Part shown: positions 43,217 through 52,850 of the stretch, piece by piece
How positions within the stretch are numbered: position 1 is the stretch's first letter
Layout of the letters: every line of letters begins with the position of its first letter
Assembly (NCBI RefSeq): GCF_040580765.1
Contig: NZ_CP158687.1
Coordinates: 372,001-436,000, forward strand
Reading direction: 5' to 3'
Origin: Lentibacter algarum
Lineage (GTDB): Bacteria; Pseudomonadota; Alphaproteobacteria; Rhodobacterales; Rhodobacteraceae
Length of the DNA: 64,000 nucleotides
The notes under the pieces: generated by a model
Databases searched by the model: none
Seen by the model: only the letters and a program-made list of their open reading frames with translations
What the model was told of the DNA's origin: nothing
Translations under genes and position numbers: made by a program

Positions 43217-44155
43217 ATGGCCATTGTCGAGATTAACGATCTGCAAAAAACATATGACGGCGGGTTTCAGGCGCTTAAGGGTGTCAGTCTCGAAATTGGG
43301 GAAGGCGAAATTCTTGCGCTGCTTGGCCCCAATGGCGCGGGCAAGACCACGCTTATTTCTGTTCTTTGCGGCCTTGTCTCTCCAACGGGAGGGCAGGCGC
43401 GCATTGGCGGGTATGATATCGTTTCGGACTATAGAAAGGCGCGCCAGCTTGTTGGGCTGGTTCCACAAGAAATTTCGCTTGAGCCTTTCACCAAAGTGAT
43501 TGACGCGGTGCGCTTCTCGCGCGGGCTTTTTGGCCTCGAACGCGATGAAGCGAAGATTGAGCATATTCTCAAGCAGCTCTCGCTTTGGGACAAGCGCAAC
43601 AACCGAACGATGCAACTTTCTGGCGGTATGAAACGCCGTGTCCTGATCGCTAAGGCGCTGGCGCATGAACCGCGTGTCCTATTCCTCGATGAGCCGTCAG
43701 CGGGTGTGGATGTTGAGCTTAGGCGGGATATGTGGGAGCTCGTTGCCAAGCTGAAAGCTGATGGCGTCACGATCATCCTTACGACGCATTATATCGAAGA
43801 GGCTGAGGCCATTGCCGACCGCATTGGTGTCATCAACAAGGGTGCCTTGCTTCTTGTGGAGGATAAAGCTGCGCTGATGGAACGGATGGGGCGCAAAGAG
43901 CTGCGTATTTCTCTGCGCGCGCCTGTTGGCGCGGTGCCTGACGCTTTGTCTCGCTATGGGCTTGAGCTTGCGGATGAGGGCGGAACGCTCGTTTATACCT
44001 ATGATACAAAAGGCGAGGCGACGGGGATTACTGCGCTTTTAGCAGATTTGGCTGCCGCGGGTTTGAAACTTGCTGACCTGAAGACAACCCAGTCGAGCCT
44101 TGAGGACATTTTTGTTGGCCTTACCACCGAAACTTCTGGGGAGGATGCAGCATGA
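43217..44155 (+). CDS. ABC transporter ATP-binding protein, YadG-like
   Basis: A 312-residue ABC ATPase with Walker [10 protein letters not shown] (about residues 36-44), Q-loop LVPQEISL, signature LSGGMKRR, Walker [13 protein letters not shown] and H-loop THY. The C-terminal extension is typical of export-type ATPases such as YadG. It forms an exporter with the next gene, which overlaps by four bases. AGGAGGAC precedes the ATG at 43217. Confidence 0.92.
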   Translation: MAIVEINDLQKTYDGGFQALKGVSLEIGEGEILALLGPNGAGKTTLISVLCGLVSPTGGQARIGGYDIVSDYRKARQLVGLVPQEISLEPFTKVIDAVRFSRGLFGLERDEAKIEHILKQLSLWDKRNNRTMQLSGGMKRRVLIAKALAHEPRVLFLDEPSAGVDVELRRDMWELVAKLKADGVTIILTTHYIEEAEAIADRIGVINKGALLLVEDKAALMERMGRKELRISLRAPVGAVPDALSRYGLELADEGGTLVYTYDTKGEATGITALLADLAAAGLKLADLKTTQSSLEDIFVGLTTETSGEDAA

Positions 44156-44913
44156 ATTGGTCTGCTGTTTTCACAATCTATCGCTCCGAAATGATCCGCT
44201 TTTTTCGCACGTTTGTGCAGAGCTTTATCTCGCCTGTGATCTCGACCTCGCTCTATTTTGTTGTCTTTGGAACGGCGATCGGTAGCCGCATCCAACAGGT
44301 TGAAGGGGTGAGTTATGCGGCCTTTATCGTTCCTGGTCTGATCATGCTTTCGGTTATGACGCAGTCGATTTCGAACGCGAGCTTCGGGATATTTTTCCCC
44401 AAGTTTACAGGCACGATATATGAGCTGCTTTCAGCACCGATCAATTTCTTGGAAATTGTGCTGGGCTATGTTGGCGCAGCGGCCACCAAAGCGCTTTTTA
44501 TCGGGCTTGTGATCCTTGCGACGGCTTCGCTCTTTATCGATCTTCATATTACGCATCCGTTGGCGATGTTGGCATTTCTCATGCTTACTTGCCTGAGCTT
44601 TGCGCTTTTTGGCTTCATCATTGGAATCTGGGCGGGGAATTTTGAACAGCTTCAGCTTATCCCGCTCTTGGTGTTGACGCCGCTGATTTTCCTTGGGGGT
44701 GCATTTTATTCAATCACGATGTTGCCTGACATCTGGCAGAAGCTTTCGTTGTTTAATCCCGTTGTCTATCTGATCTCCGGTTTCCGTTGGTCCTTCTTCG
44801 GCTCTGCTGATGTTTCTATTGGCCTGTCCCTGTTGGCCATTGCTGGCTTTACGGGGGTCTGTCTGCTCGTCATCGGCTGGATCTTCAAGTCGGGCTACAG
44901 GCTCAAGCCGTGA
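44152..44913 (+). CDS. ABC-2 type permease, YadH-like
   Basis: A 253-residue permease with six membrane spans. [25 protein letters not shown] begins it, and the ABC-2 [34 protein letters not shown] motif is present. With the upstream ATPase it forms an exporter of unknown substrate. The C terminus ends KSGYRLKP. Confidence 0.92.
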   Translation: MNWSAVFTIYRSEMIRFFRTFVQSFISPVISTSLYFVVFGTAIGSRIQQVEGVSYAAFIVPGLIMLSVMTQSISNASFGIFFPKFTGTIYELLSAPINFLEIVLGYVGAAATKALFIGLVILATASLFIDLHITHPLAMLAFLMLTCLSFALFGFIIGIWAGNFEQLQLIPLLVLTPLIFLGGAFYSITMLPDIWQKLSLFNPVVYLISGFRWSFFGSADVSIGLSLLAIAGFTGVCLLVIGWIFKSGYRLKP

Positions 44914-45012
44914 ACACGTGATGCCGCGGATACTCTTTTTTGATAAAAAACTTTCGAGCCGTACGGGGAGCCTCCCTTGTTTACCTTCCCGCGCGGCTTT
45001 ACATGGGAAATT

Positions 45013-45810
45013 ATGATATTGAAGTTGCCCTTTCTTAAGAAGCCGCCCCGTGTGGCCGTCATTCGGCTCGCCGGGAGTATTGCCTCTGGTACGCGCGGCA
45101 GCTTGTCGGACGAGGCCTTGGCCCCTCTGATCGAGAAAGCCTTTCGCAAGGGCAAGCCTAAGGCGGTTGCACTGATTTTAAATTCACCTGGCGGTTCGCC
45201 TGTCCAGTCAGGGCTGATTGCCGCACGCATTCGTCGGTTGGCGGATGAGAAGAAGCTCCCTGTGCATGCCTTCGTTGAAGATGTGGCGGCTTCGGGCGGC
45301 TATTGGCTCGCGGCGGCGGCAGACGATATCTGGGCGGATGGCGGCAGTATCATCGGATCTATCGGTGTGATTTCGGCTGGTTTCGGGGCGCAAGAGCTTT
45401 TGGAGCGCCAAGGCATTGAACGGCGTGTTTACACGGCAGGCAAATCCAAATCGACGCTGGATCCGTTTCAGAAAGAGAAACCTGAAGATGTGAGGCGCCT
45501 CAAGTTGCTTCTTAATGATATGCACGCGCTGTTTATTGAGCATGTTAAAACCCGACGCGCGGGCAAGCTTGATGAAAGTGCCGATCTGTTCACAGGCGAG
45601 TTTTGGCTCGCGGGCCGTGCGCTTGAGCTGGGTCTGATTGATGGCATCGGGCACATCGAACCGAAGCTCAAAGAGCTCTATGGCGACAAAGTCCGGATGA
45701 TCCGATACGGCCGCCGCAAGCCACTTCTGTCACGCTTTGGGGCACAGGTTGTCGGCGACGGGTTGGCAGCGCTAGAGGAGCGTGCAATTTTTGCCCGCTA
45801 CGGGCTCTGA
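45013..45810 (+). CDS. S49 family peptidase (signal peptide peptidase SppA-like)
   Basis: A 265-residue short-form SppA. NSPGGSPVQS (about residues 57-66), the catalytic Ser94 in VAASGGYWLA and Lys146 in AGKSKS form the expected Ser-Lys pair. There is no obvious signal peptide or membrane span, so it may act on the cytoplasmic side. The ATG at 45013 follows GGGAAATT; an in-frame TTG at 44977 would add 12 residues. A small zinc-ribbon gene follows four bases later. Confidence 0.9.
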   Translation: MILKLPFLKKPPRVAVIRLAGSIASGTRGSLSDEALAPLIEKAFRKGKPKAVALILNSPGGSPVQSGLIAARIRRLADEKKLPVHAFVEDVAASGGYWLAAAADDIWADGGSIIGSIGVISAGFGAQELLERQGIERRVYTAGKSKSTLDPFQKEKPEDVRRLKLLLNDMHALFIEHVKTRRAGKLDESADLFTGEFWLAGRALELGLIDGIGHIEPKLKELYGDKVRMIRYGRRKPLLSRFGAQVVGDGLAALEERAIFARYGL

Positions 45811-45814
45811 GCAT

Positions 45815-45979
45815 ATGATTTTCAAGATCGTCACCCTATTTCTTGTGTCCATGGGCGTTTTGGCCATGTTTGGCAAATTGAAGGTCCCAGGGGTAAAAGC
45901 AATCGCGGATAAACGCTGCCCCAAGTGCAAGCGCTTTCGCATCGGCAAGGGGCCATGCCCCTGCAAGACAAAAGGGTAA
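45815..45979 (+). CDS. Small membrane protein with a zinc-ribbon tail
   Basis: A 54-residue protein. Residues 2-20 form one membrane span, then a basic tail carries C35, C38, C48 and C50 (CPKCKRFRIGKGPCPC), enough to bind one zinc. The ATG at 45815 is four bases after the S49 peptidase stop, and the antiporter gene starts three bases after its end, so the three are co-transcribed. No function is known. It may be a partner of the peptidase. Confidence 0.7.
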   Translation: MIFKIVTLFLVSMGVLAMFGKLKVPGVKAIADKRCPKCKRFRIGKGPCPCKTKG

Positions 45980-45982
45980 CGC

Positions 45983-46948
45983 ATGGATTGGCTGCTGGCG
46001 GCTCTTGGTCTGGTGATTTTGCTGTTGGCGGGCGACAGCCTTGTAAGAGGCGCGGTCAATCTGGCGCTGCGTATGGGCATCCCTGCCTTGATCGTCTCGC
46101 TGACAATCGTGGCTTTCGGGACATCTGCGCCTGAGCTTCTGATTGCCATCAAGGCGGTCTTTGAAGGGGCGCCTGATATCGCTATGGGAAATGTCGTTGG
46201 CTCCAATACAGCTAACATACTTATGGTTTTAGGCTTTCCCGCACTTCTAGCTGCGATGCATACCTCCGAATGTGACACTCGCAAAAACTATCTCTACATG
46301 ATCGCAAGTTCGGTGCTCTTTATAGCGCTGGCGTTTCGCGGGGTATTTGATGCACTCGCGGGGCTTGTATTGCTTGCGGCATTGGCTGCTGTCTTGGCGG
46401 ACAGCGTTTTACATGCGAGCAGACATCGCCGTGAGACGCGCGCTGCTGCAGCACTTGAAGACGAGGTGCTTGAAGAGCTGGAAGGTGCAGACCCTGAACT
46501 CCCTTGGTGGAAGATTGTCGTTTTTCTCGTGCTTGGGCTCGTCGGGTTGCCATTGGGTGCTGATATTCTGGTCAACAGCGCGGTGAATATCGCACGTGAG
46601 TTTGGCGTAACCGAGACGGTGATTGGCCTTACGCTTGTTGCGCTGGGAACATCCCTTCCCGAGCTTGCCACAACGGTGATGGCGGCGCTTCGACGTCAGG
46701 CAGATGTTGCTCTGGGTAACGTGATTGGCTCCAATATGTTCAACCTGCTAGCGATCATCGGCCTGACTTCGCTTCTTGGCGATATCCCTGTTGACGATCA
46801 GTTCCTGCGCTTTGATCTCTGGGTTATGCTGGCCTCATCTCTCCTGCTTGTTCCGTTTGTTTTCTTCAAGCAGGACATTACGCGGATTTGGGGGATTGTG
46901 CTGGTGGCGCTTTACGTGAGCTATATTTCTGTTGTGGTGATGGCATGA
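45983..46948 (+). CDS. Calcium/sodium antiporter, CaCA family (YrbG-like)
   Basis: A 321-residue protein with ten membrane spans in two repeats. The alpha-repeats are FGTSAPELLIAIKAVFEGAPDIAMGNVVGSNTAN in the first half and LGTSLPELATTVMAALRRQADVALGNVIGSNMFNL in the second, with the Glu residues that bind cations. It should exchange Ca2+ for Na+. It overlaps the next gene by four bases. Confidence 0.93.
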   Translation: MDWLLAALGLVILLLAGDSLVRGAVNLALRMGIPALIVSLTIVAFGTSAPELLIAIKAVFEGAPDIAMGNVVGSNTANILMVLGFPALLAAMHTSECDTRKNYLYMIASSVLFIALAFRGVFDALAGLVLLAALAAVLADSVLHASRHRRETRAAAALEDEVLEELEGADPELPWWKIVVFLVLGLVGLPLGADILVNSAVNIAREFGVTETVIGLTLVALGTSLPELATTVMAALRRQADVALGNVIGSNMFNLLAIIGLTSLLGDIPVDDQFLRFDLWVMLASSLLLVPFVFFKQDITRIWGIVLVALYVSYISVVVMA

Positions 46949-47727
46949 GCGGCGCGGCTCTCATCACGGGGGGTGCGCAGCGCCTCGGTGCGGCTATGAC
47001 GCGTTATCTGGCAACGCGCGGCTATGCTGTTGCCATCCATTATAACAGCTCTTCTGGCGAGGCTGACGCACTTGTCGCGGAGCTAAAAGGGCAGGGCGTA
47101 AATGCTGTTGCGTTACAAGCGGACCTGCTTGATGAGGCCGCGACTGAGACGCTTGTGACTCGTGCCACTGAGGCGCTTGGACAGCCACTTACCTGTTTGA
47201 TCAATAACGCATCTATCTTTGAATACGATACGCTGCAAAGCGCGACTCGCGAGAGCTGGGACCGTCACATTGGCTCAAACCTGCGCGCGCCATATGTTCT
47301 GACGCAGGCTTTTGCGGCGCAAGCGCCTGCGGCACTCAGAGATGAGCGCGATGAACCTTTGGCGAACTCTTTGATTATCAACATGATTGATCAGCGCGTT
47401 CGTAAGCTGACTCCAGAGTTTAGCACCTACACTATTGCCAAGATGGGCCTCTGGGCTCTGACCCAGACGGCGGCACAAGGGCTTGCGCCTGCTGTTCGTG
47501 TCAATGCGATTGGGCCGGGTCCGACGATGCAGGGCGCGCGCCAAACCGCCAGTCACTTTGCGCGCCAACGCGAAAATACGGTCCTTGAGCGCGGATCAAA
47601 TCCGGCAGATATCACAGCAGCACTTGGCTATTTTCTCGATGCTGCCGCTGTCACTGGACAGTTGCTGTGCGTAGATGGCGGCCAACATTTGTCATGGCAA
47701 ACGCCTGATGTTTTGGGTGTTGAGTGA
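46945..47727 (+). CDS. Short-chain dehydrogenase, pteridine-reductase/FolM-like
   Basis: A 260-residue SDR. The NADPH motif TGGAQRLG near residues 8-15 (Arg-containing, as in pteridine reductases), the NNASIFEYD segment, the catalytic Tyr-x-x-x-Lys pair in YTIAKMG and the C-terminal QLLCVDGGQHLSW are present. FolM-type enzymes reduce dihydromonapterin and dihydrofolate; the alternative is another SDR. The ATG at 46945 overlaps the antiporter stop; a longer frame starts inside it. Confidence 0.85.
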   Translation: MSGAALITGGAQRLGAAMTRYLATRGYAVAIHYNSSSGEADALVAELKGQGVNAVALQADLLDEAATETLVTRATEALGQPLTCLINNASIFEYDTLQSATRESWDRHIGSNLRAPYVLTQAFAAQAPAALRDERDEPLANSLIINMIDQRVRKLTPEFSTYTIAKMGLWALTQTAAQGLAPAVRVNAIGPGPTMQGARQTASHFARQRENTVLERGSNPADITAALGYFLDAAAVTGQLLCVDGGQHLSWQTPDVLGVE

Positions 47728-47748
47728 GTAAATTTGCTGCATGTGCAA

Positions 47749-47763
47749 TGCAAGTTTTGCACG
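47749..47763. repeat. 15-base motif shared with the gshA terminator region
   Basis: TGCAAGTTTTGCACG here is identical to 58636-58650. It has a TGCAA-GTT-TTGCA dyad. It lies 22 bases after the SDR gene stop. Confidence 0.5.
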
Positions 47764-47764
47764 G

Positions 47765-47951
47765 GGCGAGTAGACTGTTACAAAACGTTTAGAAAAACCT
47801 AACGAAACCAAAGAGTTGTAAATTTGCAATAATAATATCATTGTAAATCAACGGCTTATATTTTTGCTTAATTTTTAAGCACTTCAAGCAAGGCCGCTAA
47901 AAACAAAGGAAAATTCTACTTAGCCTTTGGTTATACTCAGACTTATCCACA
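47765..47951. other. AT-rich island with a consensus DnaA box before uvrC
   Basis: This stretch is clearly AT-richer than its surroundings. It holds two TTGTAAAT repeats (47816-47823 and 47841-47848), the palindrome GCTTAA-TTT-TTAAGC (47866-47880), a -10-like TATACT (47932-47937) and one perfect DnaA box TTATCCACA (47943-47951). No gene is present. It may be a promoter region or a replication-related site. Confidence 0.5.
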
Positions 47952-47993
47952 GGAATCGGGGACAGCTTTCCTCTTGCCCCTGACCGGGTAGCA

Positions 47994-49895
47994 TTGCAGC
48001 CACAGACGAATCGAGACAGACCCTTGATAGACGAAACCGACGCACAAATTATTCCTTTGGGTCACACGGTGATTGCCGATTATGTGAAGTCCCTCACGGG
48101 TGCGCCAGGTGTCTACCGCATGCTCGATGCACAGGCGCGTGTTCTGTACGTTGGTAAGGCGCGCAACTTGAAGGCGAGAGTGTCAAGCTATGCTCGACTG
48201 TCTGGCCATTCGGGGCGAATTCTTCGGATGATTTCAGAAACAGCAACAATGATGTTTCTGACGACGAAGACTGAAACCGAGGCGCTGCTGCTTGAACAAA
48301 ACCTGATCAAACAGCTGAAGCCAAAGTATAACGTCTTGCTACGGGATGATAAAAGCTTTCCCAATATTTTGGTGACCAATCATGCTTTTCCAATGATCAA
48401 AAAGCATCGGGGCGCGAAGAAAGAAAAGGGACACTATTATGGCCCCTTCGCGTCAGCGGGGGCGGTGACACGCTCATTGGCTCAGCTTCAGCGTGTTTTT
48501 TTGCTGCGCAACTGTTCGGACAGTGAGTTTGAGGGTCGTACACGTCCCTGCCTGCAATATCAGATCAAGCGCTGTGCAGGCCCCTGCGTGGGCAAGGTCA
48601 CGGCGGATGAGTACCGCGAGCATGTGCGGGATGCTGAGCGCTATCTTTCAGGGCGCTCGACCGACCTTCAGGAAAAGCTCGCAGCAGATATGCAGGCCGC
48701 CTCTGATGAGATGGAGTTTGAAAAGGCTGCGGCGCTGCGCGACCGTATCAAAGCGCTGACACAAGTGCAGAGCACTCAGGGTATCAACCCGCGTGGGACA
48801 GCTGAGGCTGATGTGATTGCACTGCATATGGACAAGGGACAAGCCTGTGTGCAGGTCTTCTTTATCCGCGCCAATCAGAATTGGGGTAATCGCGACTTCT
48901 ACCCTCGGGTCGGGTCTGAGGAGATTGAGGCGTCAGAAGTGCTGGAGGCGTTTATCGGGCAGTTTTACGACGGCAAGGAGCCACCGCGCCTTTTGCTTTT
49001 GTCGCATCCTATTGAAAACATTAACCTGATGGCTGAAGCTTTGAGCGAAAAGGCCGAACGCAAAGTGGAAATTCTTCTGCCTAAGCGTGGCGAGAAGGCT
49101 GAATTGATCGAGTTTGCTTTGCGCAACGCGCAGCAAAGCCTTGCCCGTAAGAGTGCCGAGACAGCGACGCAAGCCAAGCTACTTAAGGGATTGGCGGAGG
49201 CCTTTGACTTGCCAAAGACGCCGCAACGCATCGAAGTATATGACAACTCGCATATCCAAGGCGCGCATGCAGTCGGTGGTATGATCGTGGCCGGTCCAGA
49301 TGGATTTATGAAAAACCACTATCGAAAATTCAACATCAAGGGCGATGACCTGACACCTGGGGACGACTTCGGGATGATGAAAGAAGTCTTGGAGCGGCGT
49401 TTCAAACGGCTGATTAAGGAGGACCCGCTTAAGAAAGAGGGCCTCTGGCCTGATCTTCTCTTGATTGACGGGGGTATTGGACAAGTTTCTGCAGTGCGCG
49501 CCATCATGGACAAAATGGGTGTCTCAGATATCCCAATGGTTGGTGTTGCCAAAGGGGTCGACCGCGACGCAGGCAAAGAAGAGTTTTATCGTACGGGTAA
49601 GCCGCCATTTGCGCTTCGGCACAATGATCCTGTGCTCTACTTCATTCAGAGGATGCGCGACGAGGCGCACCGGTTCGCCATCGGCACACACCGTGCCAAG
49701 CGGTCCAAGGCAATCAGCGCGACTCCTCTGGATGATGTGCCTGGTATCGGGGCAACGCGCAAACGCGCCTTGCTGACGCATTTCGGGAGTGCCAAAGCTG
49801 TCAGCCGTGCTGCTCTGGCCGATTTGAAAGCTGTTGATGGGATATCGGATACGATCGCAGAAACAATCTATGACTACTTCCATGAAAAGGGCTAA
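47994..49895 (+). CDS. uvrC: Excinuclease ABC subunit C
   Basis: A 633-residue UvrC. GIY-YIG nuclease ([28 protein letters not shown], about residues 36-65), the Cys cluster near residues 180-200 ([13 protein letters not shown]), a UVR motif ([15 protein letters not shown]), the RNase H-like endonuclease region with YDNSHIQG and two C-terminal helix-hairpin-helix motifs are present. It cuts both sides of DNA lesions with UvrAB. The start is uncertain: TTG at 47994 or TTG at 48024, as no ATG is near the family start. Confidence 0.95.
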   Translation: MQPQTNRDRPLIDETDAQIIPLGHTVIADYVKSLTGAPGVYRMLDAQARVLYVGKARNLKARVSSYARLSGHSGRILRMISETATMMFLTTKTETEALLLEQNLIKQLKPKYNVLLRDDKSFPNILVTNHAFPMIKKHRGAKKEKGHYYGPFASAGAVTRSLAQLQRVFLLRNCSDSEFEGRTRPCLQYQIKRCAGPCVGKVTADEYREHVRDAERYLSGRSTDLQEKLAADMQAASDEMEFEKAAALRDRIKALTQVQSTQGINPRGTAEADVIALHMDKGQACVQVFFIRANQNWGNRDFYPRVGSEEIEASEVLEAFIGQFYDGKEPPRLLLLSHPIENINLMAEALSEKAERKVEILLPKRGEKAELIEFALRNAQQSLARKSAETATQAKLLKGLAEAFDLPKTPQRIEVYDNSHIQGAHAVGGMIVAGPDGFMKNHYRKFNIKGDDLTPGDDFGMMKEVLERRFKRLIKEDPLKKEGLWPDLLLIDGGIGQVSAVRAIMDKMGVSDIPMVGVAKGVDRDAGKEEFYRTGKPPFALRHNDPVLYFIQRMRDEAHRFAIGTHRAKRSKAISATPLDDVPGIGATRKRALLTHFGSAKAVSRAALADLKAVDGISDTIAETIYDYFHEKG

Positions 49896-49999
49896 CGCAG
49901 ATCGCGTCCTAGGGTGGTGAATTTTGCCGTGCGGTCTGAGCTTGCGATTGCTATTGAAGCTTTTCCCCCGCGCTTAAACGGGCTAAAAGGCTGGGTATT

Positions 50000-50665
50000 A
50001 TGATTTGGAATGTTCCTAATATTTTGACGGTCTTGCGTCTGCTCGCTGCACCAGCGGTTGCGGTGATGTTTCTTTATTTTACAAGACCCTATGCGGACTG
50101 GTTCGCACTCATTCTCTTTGTGACGGCGGCTGTGACCGATTGGTTTGATGGCTATCTTGCGCGCACATGGAAACAGGAAACCAAGCTAGGTGCGATGCTC
50201 GACCCGATCGCGGATAAGGCGATGGTCGTCATCGCTTTGATGATCCTTGTGGGCTACTCGGATACAAGCTGGACGCCCTGGCTTGTGCTGCCCGCCACAT
50301 TTATTCTCTTCCGCGAAGTCTTTGTTTCGGGGTTGCGCGAATTTCTCGGTGATACGGCTGGCACCCTTAAAGTGACTAAGCTTGCAAAGTGGAAAACCAC
50401 ATTGCAGATGGTCGCGATCGCCGTGCTGTTCTCTCGTGGCGTGTTTGAACATTATCTTGTGATGTCGGCTTGGGGTATGGATGAGGCGCTCTTTGACGCT
50501 GTTATGGCGGGCGAGGAGGACGATCTTCTGGGGCTTCGCTGGAAGGCGCAAGGCATGCATCTGGCAGGTCAGATCGGTATCGCTTTGCTCTGGCTGGCGG
50601 CCATTTTGACGATGATCACAGGCTGGGATTATTTCCGTAAGGCGCTGCCGTATCTGAAGGATTGA
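50000..50665 (+). CDS. pgsA: CDP-diacylglycerol-glycerol-3-phosphate 3-phosphatidyltransferase
   Basis: A 221-residue membrane enzyme. The N terminus MIWNVPNILTVLRLLAAP and the CDP-alcohol motif with all acidic residues (TDWFDGYLARTWKQET then GAMLDPIADK) are intact. It makes phosphatidylglycerol phosphate. It comes after uvrC, a common pairing, and precedes moaD by 3 bases. Confidence 0.95.
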   Translation: MIWNVPNILTVLRLLAAPAVAVMFLYFTRPYADWFALILFVTAAVTDWFDGYLARTWKQETKLGAMLDPIADKAMVVIALMILVGYSDTSWTPWLVLPATFILFREVFVSGLREFLGDTAGTLKVTKLAKWKTTLQMVAIAVLFSRGVFEHYLVMSAWGMDEALFDAVMAGEEDDLLGLRWKAQGMHLAGQIGIALLWLAAILTMITGWDYFRKALPYLKD

Positions 50666-50668
50666 ACT

Positions 50669-50914
50669 ATGGATGTGCTTTACTTTGCTTGGGTGCGCGA
50701 ACGTATTGGCCTACCGCGAGAGCAGGTTGACACGGAGGCTGCTACAGTCGCTGATCTTGTTGCTGAGCTTTGCGCGCGCGAAGAGCGTTATGCAGCGGCC
50801 TTTGCTGATCTGACAGCGCTCCGAGTTGCGGTTGACCAGGAGTTATCAGACTTTGGAGCCTCGCTGAAAGGCGTGCGCGAAGTTGCCTTTTTTCCGCCAA
50901 TGACGGGTGGGTAA
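50669..50914 (+). CDS. moaD: Molybdopterin synthase small subunit
   Basis: An 81-residue ubiquitin-like protein. It begins MDVLYFAWVRERIG and ends in the Gly-Gly needed for thiocarboxylation (FFPPMTGG). It gives sulfur to precursor Z in MoaE. It is directly followed by moaE. Confidence 0.94.
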   Translation: MDVLYFAWVRERIGLPREQVDTEAATVADLVAELCAREERYAAAFADLTALRVAVDQELSDFGASLKGVREVAFFPPMTGG

Positions 50915-51364
50915 ATGGACATTCGTGTTCAAGACACCGTGTTTGATCTGGGTGTTGAGGCGCAAGCCTTTGCCGACAGAACATCCGCATCGGGAGCCGT
51001 TGTCACCTTTACAGGGATTGTGCGGAACAATGCCGAGGGTACGCTCGATTATATGGATATCGAACATTACCCTGGGATGACGGAAGCGGCGCTGCGGCAG
51101 ATCGCTGAGGAAGCTCATGCCAAATGGTCGCTTGAAGACGCTTTGATCATCCATCGTGTTGGTAAGATGCGGGCAGGTGAGATGATCATGATGGTGGCAA
51201 CGGCATCCCGTCATCGTAAAGATGCTTTTGAAGCCGCTGAATTTTTGATGGATTTTCTTAAGTCACGCGCACCCTTTTGGAAGAAAGAAGTCTCTCGAGA
51301 AGGCGCTGATTGGGTTGCCGCGCGCGACGAAGACGAGACTGCGCTGGCCCGCTGGCAGACATGA
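50915..51364 (+). CDS. moaE: Molybdopterin synthase large subunit
   Basis: A 149-residue MoaE. GAVVTFTGIVRNNAEG (about residues 29-44), LDYMDIEHYPGM, VGKMRAGEMIMMVATASRHRKDAFEAAEFLMD and the conserved Lys-containing PFWKKE are present. It completes molybdopterin with MoaD. It starts right after moaD and overlaps the next gene by four bases. Confidence 0.96.
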   Translation: MDIRVQDTVFDLGVEAQAFADRTSASGAVVTFTGIVRNNAEGTLDYMDIEHYPGMTEAALRQIAEEAHAKWSLEDALIIHRVGKMRAGEMIMMVATASRHRKDAFEAAEFLMDFLKSRAPFWKKEVSREGADWVAARDEDETALARWQT

Positions 51365-52518
51365 GTGATGTCCACCTAAGCAACGGCGCGGCGCGCAGGC
51401 TTTGGTTGGAGAGACACGGTCTTTTTTATTCGCCTACGGGGCCGCTGGATGTGCCACAGATTGGACATGCACTTGGGTTTGTCCAGCTTGACTCGATCCG
51501 GCATGTCGAGCGCGCCCATGATCATATTCTCTGGTCACGAAATCAATCGTATCGTGCAGGCGGACTAGACAAACATCTTCAAGAGCGAGACTTTTTCGAG
51601 CATTTCACTCATGATGCGAGCCTTATCCCGATGCAGTTTCTGCCGATGTGGCAGCGTCAGTTTCAGCGCCATGCAGAGAAAATTGTTCAGGCCGGCTGGT
51701 GGAAGAATATGCCTGATGAGGAGGGACGGGCTGCTCTGAAAGCGCGTATTGATCGCGAAGGACCGCTTTCAACAAAAGACTTCGAGAGTGAGGGCCCTCG
51801 CCCTAAAGCGATGTGGCATCGTCCTGCGCACAAGCTTGGGCTTGATTATATGTGGTACGCCGGAGAGCTGGCGACATCTTATCGTGAAAAATTTATCAAG
51901 TATTACGATCTGGCCGAGCGCATTTTTCCAAAAGATTTGAGGGGCGTTCGCTTGAGCCATGACGAGCAGATCGACTGGCTTTGCCGTGCAGCTCTTGAAC
52001 GGCTTGGCTTTGCCAGCTTGGGCGAGATCCAACGGTTTTGGGGGGCTTGTAGCGCCACTGAGGTCAAAATATGGCTGAGCAAGCATCAGGGGGCGCTCAT
52101 GTCGGTTTCTATAGAGCTGGCCGACAAGAGTGTGGCAGAAGGCTGGGCTTTGCCGAGTGTCGAGCAGAGGCTAGCCAAGCTGGGTGCACCGAGCCAGTCC
52201 ATGCGTCTTCTCAACCCGTTTGATCCTACAATCCGCGACCGCAAGCGGACCGAGCGCTTGTTTGGGTTTTCATATCGCAATGAGATATTCGTTCCCGAAG
52301 CACAGCGACAGTGGGGTTATTATGTGTACCCGTTGCTTGAGGGAGAGCGGTTTGTTGGACGTGTGTTGTTGCGGGCTGATCGCAAGGCGGGCAGCTTGCA
52401 CATCATGCGACTTTGGCCAGAGGATGGCGTGCGTTGGGGCACTGAGCGAGAGCGCAAGTGGCAGGCGGAGTTCAGACGGTTTGCGCGCTTCGCAGGCCTT
52501 GAGGCCGTTAGTGCTTAG
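51361..52518 (+). CDS. AlkX/YcaQ-type crosslink DNA glycosylase-like protein (HTH_42)
   Basis: A 385-residue protein of the winged-helix HTH_42 family. Near the N terminus is FVQLDSIRHVERAHDHILWSR, with the Gln-x-Asp form of the catalytic motif seen in E. coli YcaQ. YcaQ removes nitrogen-mustard lesions and unhooks interstrand crosslinks. The C-terminal PFDPTIRDRKRTERLFGFSYRNEIFVP also fits the family. The ATG at 51361 overlaps moaE. It is convergent with the next gene by four bases. Confidence 0.85.
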   Translation: MSDVHLSNGAARRLWLERHGLFYSPTGPLDVPQIGHALGFVQLDSIRHVERAHDHILWSRNQSYRAGGLDKHLQERDFFEHFTHDASLIPMQFLPMWQRQFQRHAEKIVQAGWWKNMPDEEGRAALKARIDREGPLSTKDFESEGPRPKAMWHRPAHKLGLDYMWYAGELATSYREKFIKYYDLAERIFPKDLRGVRLSHDEQIDWLCRAALERLGFASLGEIQRFWGACSATEVKIWLSKHQGALMSVSIELADKSVAEGWALPSVEQRLAKLGAPSQSMRLLNPFDPTIRDRKRTERLFGFSYRNEIFVPEAQRQWGYYVYPLLEGERFVGRVLLRADRKAGSLHIMRLWPEDGVRWGTERERKWQAEFRRFARFAGLEAVSA

Positions 52519-52850
52519 CCGTTGTTGGCTGCACTAATGCGCTCAACATAGGCGCGCATTTCCTCGGCCTCATGGCGGGCATCACGCAATCCATCCATTG
52601 CGGCAGACAATTCTGCTTCCGTCTGGGACAGTTGATTGGTGAGCTCGGCTTCACGCTGCTGAAGATAGGTGATCGCTTGATCGCGTGTTTCTTCGGCTTC
52701 ATGCAGCTCTTGAGCCATCTTCTCAAGTTCTTCCATGTCTCCGCGCGAAACGCGCGTGAAACGATGTACAAGCCAGTTTACGAACCAGCCCATGCAAAAG
52801 GCAATAAAGAGGATGATCGCCGTTGCGATAATGAACTCTGTTCTCGTCAT
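52515..52850 (-). CDS. Membrane-anchored coiled-coil protein
   Basis: A 111-residue protein. Residues 5-31 form a membrane span and residues 37-107 a charged heptad-rich coiled coil (DMEELEKMAQELHEAEETRDQ and QQREAELTNQLSQTEAEL). The start overlaps the OmpA-domain gene upstream by four bases, so both are made together. It may be a partner that spans the periplasm or brings the OmpA protein to the membrane. No known family was recognised. Confidence 0.75.
   Translation of the reverse strand: MTRTEFIIATAIILFIAFCMGWFVNWLVHRFTRVSRGDMEELEKMAQELHEAEETRDQAITYLQQREAELTNQLSQTEAELSAAMDGLRDARHEAEEMRAYVERISAANNG

Noticed and set aside
47765..47951. Chromosomal origin of replication
   Set aside because: Only one DnaA box was found and no dnaA, parAB or hemE is nearby; kept only as an AT-rich island.
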